A stretch of 64,000 bases of DNA from Pseudomonas fluorescens (GTDB lineage Bacteria; Pseudomonadota; Gammaproteobacteria; Pseudomonadales; Pseudomonadaceae): NCBI RefSeq assembly GCF_005938625.1, contig NZ_VCNJ01000040.1:219099-283098 (forward strand), written 5' to 3'. The notes under the pieces were generated by a model. The model worked only from the letters and a program-made list of their open reading frames with translations. It was not told the DNA's origin and searched no databases. The stretch's first letter is position 1; every line of letters starts with the position of its first letter. This document shows, one piece after another, positions 1 to 9,220 of this stretch. The position numbers and the translations under genes were made by a program.

Positions 1-1105
1 CCAGCGCTGCGGAGCGACGGCTGGCCATCTTCAGACGCAGTGGCTCCCAATAAAGCAGGCCGAGACCGATGAACAGGAAGATCGCGTGCACCCACCACAG
101 GCCAAGGGCCGGTGGAATCTTGCCTTTTTCAAGGGCGCCGCGCGCGGCAATCAGGATGGTCAGATAAGCCATATAAAGAAGAATCGCCGGCAGCAGCTTG
201 AGGAAACGCCCTTGGCGCGGATTGACTCGCGACAGCGGCACCGCCATCAGGGTCACAATAAATACCAGCAGCGGCAGGGACAAACGCCATTGCAGCTCGG
301 TTTTGGAGCGGATGTCATCGCTGCCCAGCAGAGACGAGGTCGGCATCGCGTCACGGTCGGTGACTTCTTCGCTGACGTCTGGCTTGGGCAACAGCACACC
401 GTAGGTTTCGTAGTGAATAGCGCGATAATCGGCCTGACCCGGGCTGCCGTCGTAGCGATAGCCGTTGTCGAGAATCAGATAGCGATTGCCGTCGGGGCGC
501 ACTTCCTGACGGCCCTTTTCGGCCACCAGCACGGAAATCCCGCGATCCTTCTGATCGGCACCGAGGTTTTTCTGCGAAATGAACACGCTGCCCAGATTGA
601 CGCGATCGTCACTCAGGGTTTCGGTGTAGGTCACTCGCGTACCGTCACGCAAAGCCTGGAAGCGACCCGGTTCGAGGGTGTCGAATTCGGTCAGCGCGTC
701 CTGCTTGTTCAGCAGCAACTGGAATTGATTGGCGCCTTGCGGGGCCAGGCCCAGACTCAACCATGCCACGACCAGTGCGACCAGGGTCGCCGGGAACAGG
801 GTCATGCGAAACAGCTTCTGCTGACTCATGCCTGTGGCCGAGAGCACGGTCATCTCGCTTTCCAGGTACAGGCGACCGTAGGCCAGCAGGATCCCGAGGA
901 ACAGGCCCAGCGGCAGAATCAGTTGCAGGAACCCCGGCAGACGAAAGCCCATGATCAGGAACAGCGAACCCGGATCGAGCTGGCCGGCAGCGGCCTGAGC
1001 CAGATATTTGATGAAGCGACCGCTCATGATGATGACCAGCAGCACCGCACTCACGGCGCTGAGGGTCAGCAGGACTTCGCGGGACAGATAACGGAAGACG
1101 ATCAA
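1..1105 (-). CDS. lptF: LPS export ABC transporter permease LptF (partial, C-terminus cut by window edge)
   Basis: Inner-membrane permease of the LptB2FGC complex, which extracts lipopolysaccharide from the inner membrane and feeds it to the Lpt bridge. About 368 codons are visible. The N-terminus begins L/M-IVFRYLSREVLLTLSAVSA with a first membrane segment, followed by further N-terminal membrane segments (LFLIMGFRLPGFLQLILPLG), a periplasmic beta-jellyroll region and two late membrane segments (LPLLVFIVTLMAVPLS; ALGLWWVHAIFLFIG). I chose the TTG at 1105 because GGAG lies 8 nt upstream; an in-frame GTG at 1114 is the alternative. It diverges from pepA, the usual Pseudomonas arrangement, and lptG is expected beyond the left edge. 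Identification rests on the reverse-strand translation; confidence is high. Confidence 0.93.
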   Translation of the reverse strand, partial: MIVFRYLSREVLLTLSAVSAVLLVIIMSGRFIKYLAQAAAGQLDPGSLFLIMGFRLPGFLQLILPLGLFLGILLAYGRLYLESEMTVLSATGMSQQKLFRMTLFPATLVALVVAWLSLGLAPQGANQFQLLLNKQDALTEFDTLEPGRFQALRDGTRVTYTETLSDDRVNLGSVFISQKNLGADQKDRGISVLVAEKGRQEVRPDGNRYLILDNGYRYDGSPGQADYRAIHYETYGVLLPKPDVSEEVTDRDAMPTSSLLGSDDIRSKTELQWRLSLPLLVFIVTLMAVPLSRVNPRQGRFLKLLPAILLYMAYLTILIAARGALEKGKIPPALGLWWVHAIFLFIGLGLLYWEPLRLKMASRRSAAL

Positions 1106-1680
1106 ACCAGACACTCCAGGGTTGTCAGGCTAAGGCGGCCAAACAAGCAAACACATCGACCGGCCCGCAACGCAGAGCCGTCGGAAAAAGATGCGGCATT
1201 ATCCTGTGATTGGGGGCGCCTGTCACTGCGCACACTCATCATGTCTGTAATCCTTTGCAGATCGTACAACCTAGGGGGCGTTCTCAATTAGTTTTCACAC
1301 CGCGCCGGGTCTGCTGTTGTGCAGGGCAAGGCGCGAGAAGCGTGGTTTGGTCATTCCAAATAAGCTTCGAGCAACGCAGCCCTGCACAACAGCAGGCCCG
1401 GCCCTTCGGGTTGTGCCTTAAAGCCGGCCAGTCTGCGTTGCAGGCCTTGGAAAGGGAACAACCATTCCCAGCGGCCCGCGCCTTGCCTGGCTGGCTTTAA
1501 GGCGACAACGCGGTGTGAAAACTAATTGAGAACGCCCCCTAGGGTTGTCAGGCGCGGGGAGCGAGGTTCAAACTGCGGCCCTTGTCGCAGGCTTTGGCCT
1601 GCGCCTCTTCTCTTTATAAGCAGGCGACTGCGAATACCGTCGAACGCCTGCGTGTTGACCATTCATTCAGGGATCCGGAC
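1106..1680. other. lptF-pepA divergent intergenic region
   Basis: This 575-bp spacer holds the MITE-like element in its middle, leaving about 165 bp on the lptF side and about 137 bp on the pepA side for promoters. A TTTATAAG stretch near 1611 could be a -10 region for pepA, but no convincing -35 accompanies it. Open frames crossing the element are not credible genes because they simply follow its palindromes. Confidence 0.5.
1271..1543. mobile_element. MITE-like palindromic element between lptF and pepA
   Basis: About 273 bp bounded by a near-perfect terminal inverted repeat of about 34 bp. The left end starts CTAGGGGGCGTTCTCAATTA at 1271 and its reverse complement ends at about 1543. The outermost CTAG (or TA) on both sides fits a target duplication. 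Two more inverted pairs are nested inside: GTCTGCTGTTGTGCAGGGC near 1309 against GCCCTGCACAACAGCAGGCC near 1381, and GCCTTAAAGCCGGCCAG near 1415 against CTGGCTGGCTTTAAGGC near 1487. No credible transposase gene lies within. The structure suggests a non-autonomous element mobilized in trans, or a complex repeat. The family is not recognised. Confidence 0.6.
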
Positions 1681-3171
1681 ATGGAACTGGTTGTAAAAAG
1701 CGTTAGCCCAGAAACGTTGAAAACCGCCACCCTGGTGGTTGCCGTCGGTGAAGGCCGCAAACTCGGGGTCGCGGCCAAACAAGTCGACGAACTGAGCGGT
1801 GGTGCAATCAGCGCCGTACTCAAGCGTGGCGATCTGGCCGGCAAGGTTGGCCAGAGCCTGTTGCTGCACAGCCTGCCGAACCTGAAAGCCGAGCGCGTGC
1901 TGCTGGTCGGCGTGGGCAAGGATGAGGAACTGGGCGACCGTCCGTTCCGCAAAATCGTTGCCGGCATCCTCAACACCCTGAAGGGTCTGGGCGGCAGCGA
2001 CGCCGTGCTGGCGCTGGATGAAGTTATTGTCAAAAACCGCGACAGCTACGGCAAAACCCGTCTGCTGGCGGAAACCCTAGTCGATGGCCAATACACCTTC
2101 GACCAGTTCAAGAGCCAGAAAGCCGAGCCGCGCGCGCTGAAGAAAATCACCCTGCTGACCATCAAGGCAGCGCAAGCCGAAGTGCAGCGCGCGGTGAATC
2201 ACGCCACTGCGATCGCCAACGGCATGGCGTTCACCCGCGATCTGGGCAACCTGCCGCCGAACATCTGCCACCCGACGTTCCTCGGCGAACAAGCGAAGAA
2301 TCTGGGCAAAGAGTTCAAGGATCTGAAAGTAGAAGTCCTCGACGAGAAGAAAATCAAATCCCTGGGCATGGGTTCGTTCTATGCCGTCGGCCAGGGCAGC
2401 GCCCAGCCACCTCGCCTGATCGTCATGCAATACAACGGCGGCAAGAAATCCGAGAAGCCGTACGCCCTCGTCGGCAAAGGCATCACTTTCGACACTGGCG
2501 GCATCAGCCTGAAACCGGGCGCCGGCATGGACGAAATGAAATACGACATGGGCGGCGCTGCCTCCGTATTCGGTACCCTGCGTGCCGTGCTTGAGCTGAA
2601 GCTGCCGATCAACCTGGTGTGCATCCTCGCCTGCGCCGAGAACATGCCAAGCGGCAACGCCTCGCGCCCGGGCGACATCGTCACCACCATGAGCGGCCAG
2701 ACCGTGGAAATCCTCAACACCGACGCCGAAGGCCGTCTGGTGCTGTGCGATGCGCTGACCTACTCCGAGCGCTTCAAGCCACAAGCGGTCATCGACATCG
2801 CCACCCTGACCGGCGCTTGCGTCGTTGCCTTGGGCGCCCACACCTCGGGCCTGCTGGGCAACAACGACGAACTGATCGGCCAACTGCTCAGCGCCGGTAA
2901 AGCCGCTGACGACCGCGCCTGGCAATTGCCGCTGTTCGACGAATACCAGGAGCAACTGGACAGCCCGTTCGCCGACATCGCCAACATCGGTGGCCCGAAA
3001 GCCGGCACCATCACCGCTGCGTGCTTCCTGTCGCGCTTCACCAAAAACCTCAACTGGGCGCACCTGGACATCGCGGGCACCGCGTGGACCAGCGGCGGCA
3101 AGGACAAGGGCGCGACCGGCCGTCCTGTGCCTCTGCTGACCCAGTACCTGCTGGATCGCGCCAAAGCCTGA
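1681..3171 (+). CDS. pepA: Leucyl aminopeptidase PepA (M17)
   Basis: Cytosolic di-zinc/manganese aminopeptidase that removes N-terminal residues. In Pseudomonas the homologue PhpA also affects alginate gene transcription, and in E. coli PepA binds DNA as well. The protein has 496 residues, the family's usual length. The metal-ligand region K266-GITFDTGG and the M17 signature NTDAEGRL at residues 346-353 are intact. I chose the ATG at 1681 (MELVVKSVSPETLK); the frame stays open upstream to 1582 but that extension lacks family similarity and runs out of the leader. The gene is followed 57 bp later by holC, the conserved order in Pseudomonas. Confidence 0.96.
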   Translation: MELVVKSVSPETLKTATLVVAVGEGRKLGVAAKQVDELSGGAISAVLKRGDLAGKVGQSLLLHSLPNLKAERVLLVGVGKDEELGDRPFRKIVAGILNTLKGLGGSDAVLALDEVIVKNRDSYGKTRLLAETLVDGQYTFDQFKSQKAEPRALKKITLLTIKAAQAEVQRAVNHATAIANGMAFTRDLGNLPPNICHPTFLGEQAKNLGKEFKDLKVEVLDEKKIKSLGMGSFYAVGQGSAQPPRLIVMQYNGGKKSEKPYALVGKGITFDTGGISLKPGAGMDEMKYDMGGAASVFGTLRAVLELKLPINLVCILACAENMPSGNASRPGDIVTTMSGQTVEILNTDAEGRLVLCDALTYSERFKPQAVIDIATLTGACVVALGAHTSGLLGNNDELIGQLLSAGKAADDRAWQLPLFDEYQEQLDSPFADIANIGGPKAGTITAACFLSRFTKNLNWAHLDIAGTAWTSGGKDKGATGRPVPLLTQYLLDRAKA

Positions 3172-3228
3172 ACCCGCTGATGGGCGGCGTCATTTTCGGG
3201 TGACGCCGCTTGCTGCTCTGGAACCGCA

Positions 3229-3657
3229 ATGACCAAAGTCGACTTTTATATCCTGCCCAGCGCCGATCCGTCGGCTCGCCTGGATTTTGCCTGCAAGCTC
3301 ACCGAGAAAGCCTGGCGCATGGGCCATCGCATCTACCTGCATTGCAGCGATGCCGCCCAGCGTGACGACCTCGACGCACGCCTGTGGGCGTTCAAGGGCG
3401 AAACGTTCGTGCCGCATGGTCCGGCCGACAGCGAACCGGACGGTTTGATCGTTTTGGGTCTGGGTGACGACTGCGGTCTGCATCAGGATTTACTGGTCAA
3501 TCTCGACCTGAAAGTCCCGGCCTTCGCCAACAAGTTCGCCCGGGTGGCGGAAGTGGTGGTTGAAGATCCGACGATTCGGGCGGCCGCGCGGGAGAGTTTC
3601 CGTTTCTACCGCGAACAGGGCTATCCTCTGCAAGATCACCGTTTACAGCGACTCTGA
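3229..3657 (+). CDS. holC: DNA polymerase III subunit chi
   Basis: Clamp-loader accessory subunit that links the gamma complex to single-stranded-DNA-binding protein. The 142-residue protein starts MTKVDFYIL and has the compact family pattern: FACKLTEKAWRMGHRIYLHC, then LDARLWAFKGETFVPHG, and a C-terminal RFYREQGYPLQDHRLQRL. It lies between pepA and valS as in other gammaproteobacteria and is probably cotranscribed with the next gene, which begins 8 bp after its stop. Confidence 0.93.
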   Translation: MTKVDFYILPSADPSARLDFACKLTEKAWRMGHRIYLHCSDAAQRDDLDARLWAFKGETFVPHGPADSEPDGLIVLGLGDDCGLHQDLLVNLDLKVPAFANKFARVAEVVVEDPTIRAAARESFRFYREQGYPLQDHRLQRL

Positions 3658-3665
3658 GCATTCCA

Positions 3666-4061
3666 ATGGACACTCCGAAACCGCAACAAAAGTCCGCACA
3701 CCTGCTGGACGATCTCGAATCGATCCGTCAGTTGCTCGGCGATGACAACCTGCAACCACCGCTGTTGACCGATACGGTCGACGATGGCGAACAGGAACAG
3801 ATTCCGATGTTGTTTGATTCGGTCGGCGCCGAGCCGGCCGCTGTCGAACCACCACCCGCGCCAGCCCCGACACCTGCTGCGCAACCAGCGGCGCCGGTGA
3901 ACAAGGGCCCGGATGCCCTGCTCCACCTCGACAGCGAACTGCGCGCCGCCGCGCAATTGATCCTGCAAGACGTGATCGACGACTTCGCGCCGCACATCGA
4001 AACTGAAATCAAACGCCGCCTCGATGCTCGTATGGAACGACTCCTCAGCCAGTACGAATAA
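3666..4061 (+). CDS. Conserved hypothetical protein between holC and valS
   Basis: A 131-residue acidic protein of unknown function at the position occupied by a conserved Pseudomonas hypothetical (the PA3833 position in P. aeruginosa, from memory). The N-terminal part is polar (SAHLLDDLESIRQLLGDD), the middle is rich in Pro and Ala (about residues 58-78), and the C-terminal 50 residues are predicted helical with alternating charges (LILQDVIDDFAPHIETEIKRRLDARMERLLSQYE), which could pack against a partner. No enzyme motif is seen. The spacing suggests an operon with holC, so a replication-linked role is possible but only inferred. Confidence 0.85.
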   Translation: MDTPKPQQKSAHLLDDLESIRQLLGDDNLQPPLLTDTVDDGEQEQIPMLFDSVGAEPAAVEPPPAPAPTPAAQPAAPVNKGPDALLHLDSELRAAAQLILQDVIDDFAPHIETEIKRRLDARMERLLSQYE

Positions 4062-4070
4062 CCCGCCCCA

Positions 4071-4156
4071 TGTAGGAGCTGCCGCAGGCTGCGATCTTTT
4101 GACCTTTGTTTTTTAAAGACAAGATCAAAAGATCGCAGCCTTCGGCAGCTCCTACA
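4071..4156. repeat. REPIN, GTAGGAGCTGCCG class
   Basis: Two inverted REP arms (GTAGGAGCTGCCGCAGGCTG... and its complement) around a short AT-rich loop. It follows the stop of the holC-associated gene and precedes valS, so the transcript could form a long hairpin here. The same class recurs at 7169, 8365, 35910, 60601 and 61827. Confidence 0.9.
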
Positions 4157-4255
4157 TTTAGATCTCCATCCAGCCTGCCCCGCTCGCCCTCGGCCCCATG
4201 CCCCGCTATACTCGTCGGCTTTTCCTGAATTAATGCCAATAGGGTCCCGCCGCGC

Positions 4256-7102
4256 ATGGATAAGACCTACCAGCCGCACGCCATTGAAACTTCCTGGTAC
4301 AACACCTGGGAGTCCGAGAACTACTTCGCCCCGCAAGGCGCGGGCGACTCCTACACCATCATGATCCCGCCGCCGAACGTCACCGGCAGCCTGCACATGG
4401 GTCACGGTTTCAACAACGCGATCATGGACGCCCTGATCCGTTTCCGCCGCATGCAGGGTCGCAACACCCTGTGGCAGCCGGGCACCGACCACGCCGGTAT
4501 CGCCACGCAGATGCTGGTGGAGCGTCAACTCGAAGCCCAGGGCCAGAATCGCCATGATCTGGGCCGCGAAAAATTCCTCGAGAAAGTCTGGGAATGGAAG
4601 GATCAGTCCGGCGGCAACATCAGCCGTCAGATCCGTCGCCTCGGCTCGTCCGTTGACTGGAGCCGCGAGCGCTTCACCATGGACGACGGCCTCTCGGAAG
4701 CAGTCAAAGAAGCGTTCGTGCGCCTGCACGAAGACGGCCTGATCTACCGCGGCAAACGCCTGGTCAACTGGGACACCAAGCTGCACACGGCGATTTCCGA
4801 CCTCGAAGTGGAAAACCACGACGAGAAAGGTTTCCTGTGGAACCTGAAGTACCCGCTGGCCGACGGCGCGAAAACCGCTGATGGCAACGATTTCCTGATC
4901 GTCGCGACCACCCGTCCGGAAACCATGCTCGGCGACTCCGCCGTCGCGGTAAACCCGAACGACGAACGCTACAAAGCCCTGATCGGCAAGTTTGTCGAGC
5001 TGCCACTGGTTGGCCGCCGCATCCCGATCATCGCCGACGATTACTGCGATCCTGAATTCGGCACCGGCTGCGTGAAAATCACCCCGGCCCACGATTTCAA
5101 CGACTACGAAGTCGGCAAGCGCCACAACCTGCCGCTGCTGAACATCTTCGACAAGAACGCCAACGTGCTGCCTGCAGCCCAGGTGTTCAACCTCGACGGT
5201 ACGCTGAACGACAGCATCGACGGCGCGATTCCGGCTGAATACGCCGGTCTCGAGCGTTTCGAAGCACGCAAGCAGATCGTGGCTGCGTTCGACGCCGCTG
5301 GCCTGCTGGTCAGCGTCAACGACCACGGCTTGAAAGTGCCGAAAGGCGATCGCTCCGGCACCATCATCGAGCCGTGGCTGACCGACCAGTGGTACGTGTC
5401 GACCAAACCTTTGGCCGAGCCTGCGATTGCCGCCGTTGAAGACGGCCGCATCCAGTTCGTGCCGAAGCAATACGAAAACATGTACTTCTCGTGGATGCGC
5501 GACATCCAGGACTGGTGCATCAGCCGTCAGCTGTGGTGGGGCCACCGGATTCCGGCCTGGTACGACGAGTCGGGCAAGGTCTACGTCGGGCGCGACGAAG
5601 CCGAAGTGCGTGCCAAGCACAACCTCGGCCCGGACGTAGCGCTGCAACAGGACAACGACGTACTCGACACGTGGTTCAGTTCCGGCCTGTGGACGTTCTC
5701 CACCCTGGGCTGGCCGGAAAAGACCGAATTCCTGAAGAAATTCCACTCCACCGACGTACTGGTGACGGGCTTCGACATCATTTTCTTCTGGGTTGCCCGG
5801 ATGATCATGCTGACCATGCACCTGATCAAGAACGAGGACGGCACGCCGCAAGTGCCGTTCAAGACCGTTTATGTGCACGGTCTGGTGCGCGATGGCCAGG
5901 GCCAGAAGATGTCCAAGTCCAAGGGCAACGTCCTTGACCCGCTGGACATCATTGACGGTATCGAGCTGGAAGAGCTGGTGCAGAAGCGCACCTCCGGCAT
6001 GATGCAGCCGAAACTGGCGAAGAAGATCGAGAAGCAGACCCGCGACGAGTTCGCCGACGGCATCGCCAGCTACGGCACCGACGCCCTGCGCTTCACCTTC
6101 TGCTCGCTGGCCTCGACTGGTCGCGACATCAAGTTCGACATGGGCCGCGTCGAAGGCTATCGCAACTTCTGCAACAAGATCTGGAACGCCGCGCGTTACG
6201 TTCTGGACAAGGGCGAAGACTGCGGCCAAAACGGCGAAGCCTACGAGCTGTCGCTGGCGGATCGCTGGATCATCTCGCAGCTGCAACGTACCGAAGCCGA
6301 AGTGACCCGTCAGCTGGATCAGTTCCGTTTCGACCTGGCAGCGCAAGCGCTGTACGAGTTCATCTGGAACCAGTACTGCGACTGGTACCTGGAACTGTCC
6401 AAGCCTGTGCTGTGGGACGAGAACGCGCCGGTTGAACGTCAGCGCGGTACACGCCGAACGCTGGTGCGCGTACTGGAAGTGGCGCTGCGTCTGGCGCATC
6501 CGTTCATGCCGTTCATCACTGAAGAAATCTGGCAGCGCATCGCGCCGCTGGCCGGTATTCAGGGCAAGACGATCATGCTGCAAGCGTGGCCAGTGGCCAA
6601 CGAAGAGCGCATTGATCCTGCCGCCGAAAACGAGATCGAATGGCTCAAGGAACTGATGCTCGGCACGCGTAACATCCGTGGCGAAATGAACATCGGCCCG
6701 GGCAAGCCACTGCCGATCTACCTGAAGAACGTCAGCGCTGAAGATCAGCGCCGTCTGACCGAGAACGAAGCGCTGCTGAAGAAGCTGGCGCGTCTGGAAT
6801 CGATCACCGTTCTGCAGGCTGGCGAAGAAGCACCGCTGTCCGCCACCGCGCTGGTTGGCGAGATGGAAGTGCTGGTGCCGATGGCCGGTCTGATCGACAA
6901 GGGCGCTGAGCTCGCGCGTCTGGACAAGGAAATCCTGCGTCTGCAGGGCGAAGTCCAGCGCGTTGGCAGCAAACTGTCCAACGCCGGTTTCGTCGACAAG
7001 GCCCCGGCCGAAGTCATCGAAAAGGAACGCGCCAAACTGGCCGAGGCTGAACAGGCCCTGGGCAAACTGGCCGAGCAGCACGCGCGGATTGCCAGCCTTT
7101 AA
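4256..7102 (+). CDS. valS: Valyl-tRNA synthetase
   Basis: Class I aminoacyl-tRNA synthetase that charges tRNA-Val, with an editing domain against threonine. The 948-residue length is typical. The HIGH-type signature is H47-M-G-H within PPPNVTGSLHMGHG; the KMSKS loop is at residues 551-555. The C-terminal coiled-coil arm (ELARLDKEILRLQGEVQRVGSKL...) that contacts the tRNA is present. The start ATG follows the REPIN region by 100 bp. A strong terminator follows the stop, so valS probably ends its transcription unit. Confidence 0.97.
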   Translation: MDKTYQPHAIETSWYNTWESENYFAPQGAGDSYTIMIPPPNVTGSLHMGHGFNNAIMDALIRFRRMQGRNTLWQPGTDHAGIATQMLVERQLEAQGQNRHDLGREKFLEKVWEWKDQSGGNISRQIRRLGSSVDWSRERFTMDDGLSEAVKEAFVRLHEDGLIYRGKRLVNWDTKLHTAISDLEVENHDEKGFLWNLKYPLADGAKTADGNDFLIVATTRPETMLGDSAVAVNPNDERYKALIGKFVELPLVGRRIPIIADDYCDPEFGTGCVKITPAHDFNDYEVGKRHNLPLLNIFDKNANVLPAAQVFNLDGTLNDSIDGAIPAEYAGLERFEARKQIVAAFDAAGLLVSVNDHGLKVPKGDRSGTIIEPWLTDQWYVSTKPLAEPAIAAVEDGRIQFVPKQYENMYFSWMRDIQDWCISRQLWWGHRIPAWYDESGKVYVGRDEAEVRAKHNLGPDVALQQDNDVLDTWFSSGLWTFSTLGWPEKTEFLKKFHSTDVLVTGFDIIFFWVARMIMLTMHLIKNEDGTPQVPFKTVYVHGLVRDGQGQKMSKSKGNVLDPLDIIDGIELEELVQKRTSGMMQPKLAKKIEKQTRDEFADGIASYGTDALRFTFCSLASTGRDIKFDMGRVEGYRNFCNKIWNAARYVLDKGEDCGQNGEAYELSLADRWIISQLQRTEAEVTRQLDQFRFDLAAQALYEFIWNQYCDWYLELSKPVLWDENAPVERQRGTRRTLVRVLEVALRLAHPFMPFITEEIWQRIAPLAGIQGKTIMLQAWPVANEERIDPAAENEIEWLKELMLGTRNIRGEMNIGPGKPLPIYLKNVSAEDQRRLTENEALLKKLARLESITVLQAGEEAPLSATALVGEMEVLVPMAGLIDKGAELARLDKEILRLQGEVQRVGSKLSNAGFVDKAPAEVIEKERAKLAEAEQALGKLAEQHARIASL

Positions 7103-7117
7103 CGGTAAATCGCAATG

Positions 7118-7148
7118 AAAAAGGGAGGCCCAAGTGGCCTCCCTTTTT
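7118..7148 (+). terminator. Rho-independent terminator of valS
   Basis: Stem GGGAGGCC-caagt-GGCCTCCC followed by TTTTT, 16 nt after the valS stop. The A-run on the left could let it work in both directions. Confidence 0.9.
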
Positions 7149-7168
7149 CATTCCCGCCACATCCCCCC

Positions 7169-7253
7169 TGTAGGAGCTGCCGCAGGCTGCGATCTTTTGA
7201 TCTGGCTTTTAAAAACCAAGATCAAAAGATCGCAGCCTGCGGCAGCTCCTACA
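7169..7253. repeat. REPIN, GTAGGAGCTGCCG class
   Basis: Nearly perfect inverted pair of REP arms with an AAAAACC-type loop, immediately after the valS terminator. Same class as the copy at 4071. Confidence 0.9.
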
Positions 7254-7326
7254 TGGGTTCGGCGCATGGCCCATCAATGTGGGACAATACCCGCCACTTT
7301 CAGCCATACCCGAATCGACCACGCCC

Positions 7327-8346
7327 ATGAACGCCCCCCGCACCCCCAAACCTGCGCGCAAGAAGCCTGACTCCGCGACCCCGGCCAAGACCGTCGAGCC
7401 GCGTGAAAAGGCCACACTGCACCCGCGCAATCGCCATCAGGGTCGTTACGACTTCCCGGCGCTGATCAAGACCACGCCGGAACTGGCGAAGTTCGTGATC
7501 ACCAACCCGTACGGCAAGGAAAGCATCGACTTCGCCAGCCCCGATGCGGTGCGCGTGTTCAACCGGGCGCTGCTCAAGTCGTTCTATGGCATTCAGCATT
7601 GGGACATTCCGGCGGATTACCTCTGCCCACCGGTTCCGGGCCGTGCCGATTACGTGCACTTCCTCGCCGATTTGCTGGCGAGCATGAACGACGGCAAAGT
7701 CCCGCGCGGCGCGATCGTCAACGTGCTGGACATCGGCATGGGCGCCAACTGCGTGTATCCGCTGATCGGTAACAGCGAATACCGCTGGCACTTCCTCGGT
7801 TCGGAGATCGATCCGACGGCCGTGGCTGCCGCCAGAGCCATCGTTCAGTCCAACGACCTGAACAAGGTGATCCAGCTGCGTCAGCAGGAAAACCGCAAGC
7901 ACATCCTGATCGGTCTGCTGGAGCCGGGCGAGCGCTTTGATCTGACCATGTGCAACCCGCCGTTCCACGCCTCGATGGACGAAGCGACCAAGGGCAGCGA
8001 GCGTAAATGGCGCGCATTGGGCAAGGCCGATCCGAAGCGCAAACTGCCGGTGTTGAACTTCGGCGGTCAGTCGGCAGAGTTGTGGTGTGAAGGAGGCGAG
8101 GCGCGTTTCGTGACGCAACTGATCGCCGAGAGCGCGAACTTCCAGCACAAAGTGCTGTGGTTCAGCACGCTGGTGTCGAAGGCGTCGAACCTGCCAGCCA
8201 TTGAAACCGCACTGAAAAAGGCCGGCGTGCTGGAAAGCCAGGTCGTGGAGATGTCACAGGGTCAGAAGCAAAGCCGCTTTGTGGCCTGGACTTTCCAGAC
8301 CAAATCCGAGCAGCAGATCTGGCGTCGCGAGCGCTGGGTTCGCTGA
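7327..8346 (+). CDS. rlmF: 23S rRNA m6A1618 methyltransferase RlmF
   Basis: SAM-dependent methyltransferase that modifies A1618 of 23S rRNA. The protein has 339 residues, slightly longer than the E. coli enzyme because of a Pro/Lys-rich N-terminal tail (residues 1-30). The SAM-binding motif is DIGMGANCVYP (starting at D135) and the catalytic N6-adenine motif NPPFH starts at N210. I chose the ATG at 7327; a GTG at 7279 keeps the frame open but encodes unrelated residues. It appears to be a single-gene unit, bounded by REPINs on both sides. Confidence 0.92.
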   Translation: MNAPRTPKPARKKPDSATPAKTVEPREKATLHPRNRHQGRYDFPALIKTTPELAKFVITNPYGKESIDFASPDAVRVFNRALLKSFYGIQHWDIPADYLCPPVPGRADYVHFLADLLASMNDGKVPRGAIVNVLDIGMGANCVYPLIGNSEYRWHFLGSEIDPTAVAAARAIVQSNDLNKVIQLRQQENRKHILIGLLEPGERFDLTMCNPPFHASMDEATKGSERKWRALGKADPKRKLPVLNFGGQSAELWCEGGEARFVTQLIAESANFQHKVLWFSTLVSKASNLPAIETALKKAGVLESQVVEMSQGQKQSRFVAWTFQTKSEQQIWRRERWVR

Positions 8347-8364
8347 TAGCTGCGCAGATGCCCC

Positions 8365-8459
8365 TGTAGGAGCTGCGGCACGCTGCGATCTTTTGATCTT
8401 GATCCTGTGAAGAACAAGATCAAAAGATCGCAGCCTCGTTTCACTCGACAGCTCCTACA
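8365..8459. repeat. REPIN, GTAGGAGCTGCGG/TCGAG variant
   Basis: Inverted REP arms around GATCTTGATCCTG. The right arm has the variant CGTTTCACTCGACAGCTCCTAC in place of TTCGGCAGCTCCTAC; the copy at 35910 carries the same variant. Lies between the convergent rlmF and HU genes. Confidence 0.88.
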
Positions 8460-8492
8460 AGGCGGTGTTATTCCTCGCCAAATCGCAGACAC

Positions 8493-8533
8493 AAAAAAAC
8501 CGTGCCCGGATCGCTCCGGTGCACGGTTTTTTA
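8493..8533 (-). terminator. Bidirectional terminator of the HU gene
   Basis: Stem ACCGTGC(C)CGGA...TCCGGTGCACGGT flanked by an A-run on one side and TTTTTT on the other, just after the HU gene stop on the minus strand and downstream of rlmF on the plus strand. Confidence 0.88.
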
Positions 8534-8543
8534 TTGCTGCGTC

Positions 8544-8825
8544 TTACTTGTTCACAGCGTCGGTCAGGCCTTTGGCCACAACCAGCTTGATCACTTTCTT
8601 AGCAGGGATTTCGATGGCAGCGCCAGTCGAAGGGTTACGGCCAGTGCGGGCAGGACGCTCGGTCACTTTCAGCTTGCCGATACCTGGCAAGGTGATTTCG
8701 CCGCCGTTTTCCAGCTGATCGGCAACGATTTGGCCCAGTTGGTCCAGAGCGTTACGCGCGGTGGTTTTCGGCGCGTCGATAGCTTCAGCGATGTCGGCGA
8801 TCAGTTGGTCTTTAGTAAGAGCCAT
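8544..8825 (-). CDS. hupN: HU-family nucleoid DNA-binding protein (HupN-like)
   Basis: Small histone-like protein that bends DNA. The 93-residue product starts MALTKDQLIADIAEAIDAPK and carries the HU signature region GGEITLPGIGKLKVTERPARTGRNPSTGAAIEIPA, with the conserved Arg/Pro beta-arm. The start is fixed by the ATG at 8825 with GGAA upstream; longer reading frames to 8906 are leader. In P. putida the HU variant next to valS/rlmF is called hupN, and the same context here supports that name rather than hupA or hupB. It diverges from ndpA. Confidence 0.93.
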   Translation of the reverse strand: MALTKDQLIADIAEAIDAPKTTARNALDQLGQIVADQLENGGEITLPGIGKLKVTERPARTGRNPSTGAAIEIPAKKVIKLVVAKGLTDAVNK

Positions 8826-9220
8826 GTAGTGTTCCTTCCCTATCAAATTCATATGGATTGCAGAGTGCAGTGTCAGCCATCGAGCCCGATCTTCTGGATC
8901 TGGCACCCTCGGCGATAACCACGACGAGTCGGGTTATAGATGCCGAAATCAGGGTTTGGTTCGACCTGACAAATGCTGATTGCACGCTTAACGCAGTGAC
9001 TTCGCGTAAGACCGGGCAAAACTAGCACAGAGACGGGGAAATATCCGCCTCTAGCTACCCATTTGGTCAGCTTTATTGCTCTAAATCGGTAAAAAACTGC
9101 ATAAGCCCGGTCGCGCGCCCCGGTTTCGCCCTACAACCCGCGCCAAAACCAGTGGTTGCGGTACACTTAGCGCTTTTTCGGGGGAGCCTGCCCTCCTCCC
9201 ATCCAACAGCCGAGAAGCCC
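8826..9220. promoter_or_regulatory. Divergent hupN/ndpA intergenic region
   Basis: 395 bp with no credible gene. The HU side contains an AT-rich stretch with AAGGAACACTAC just before its start. The ndpA side contains TTGCGGTACACTTAGCG near 9156, where TTGCGG with TACACT would be too close for a standard promoter, so no promoter is assigned precisely. Confidence 0.4.

Noticed and set aside
1210..1500. 96-codon open frame across the lptF-pepA spacer
   Set aside because: It follows the arms of the MITE-like palindromes and has no RBS or family features.
3728..7081. 1117-codon open frame on the minus strand over valS
   Set aside because: It is an antisense shadow caused by the high GC and codon bias of valS; the plus-strand product is unambiguous.
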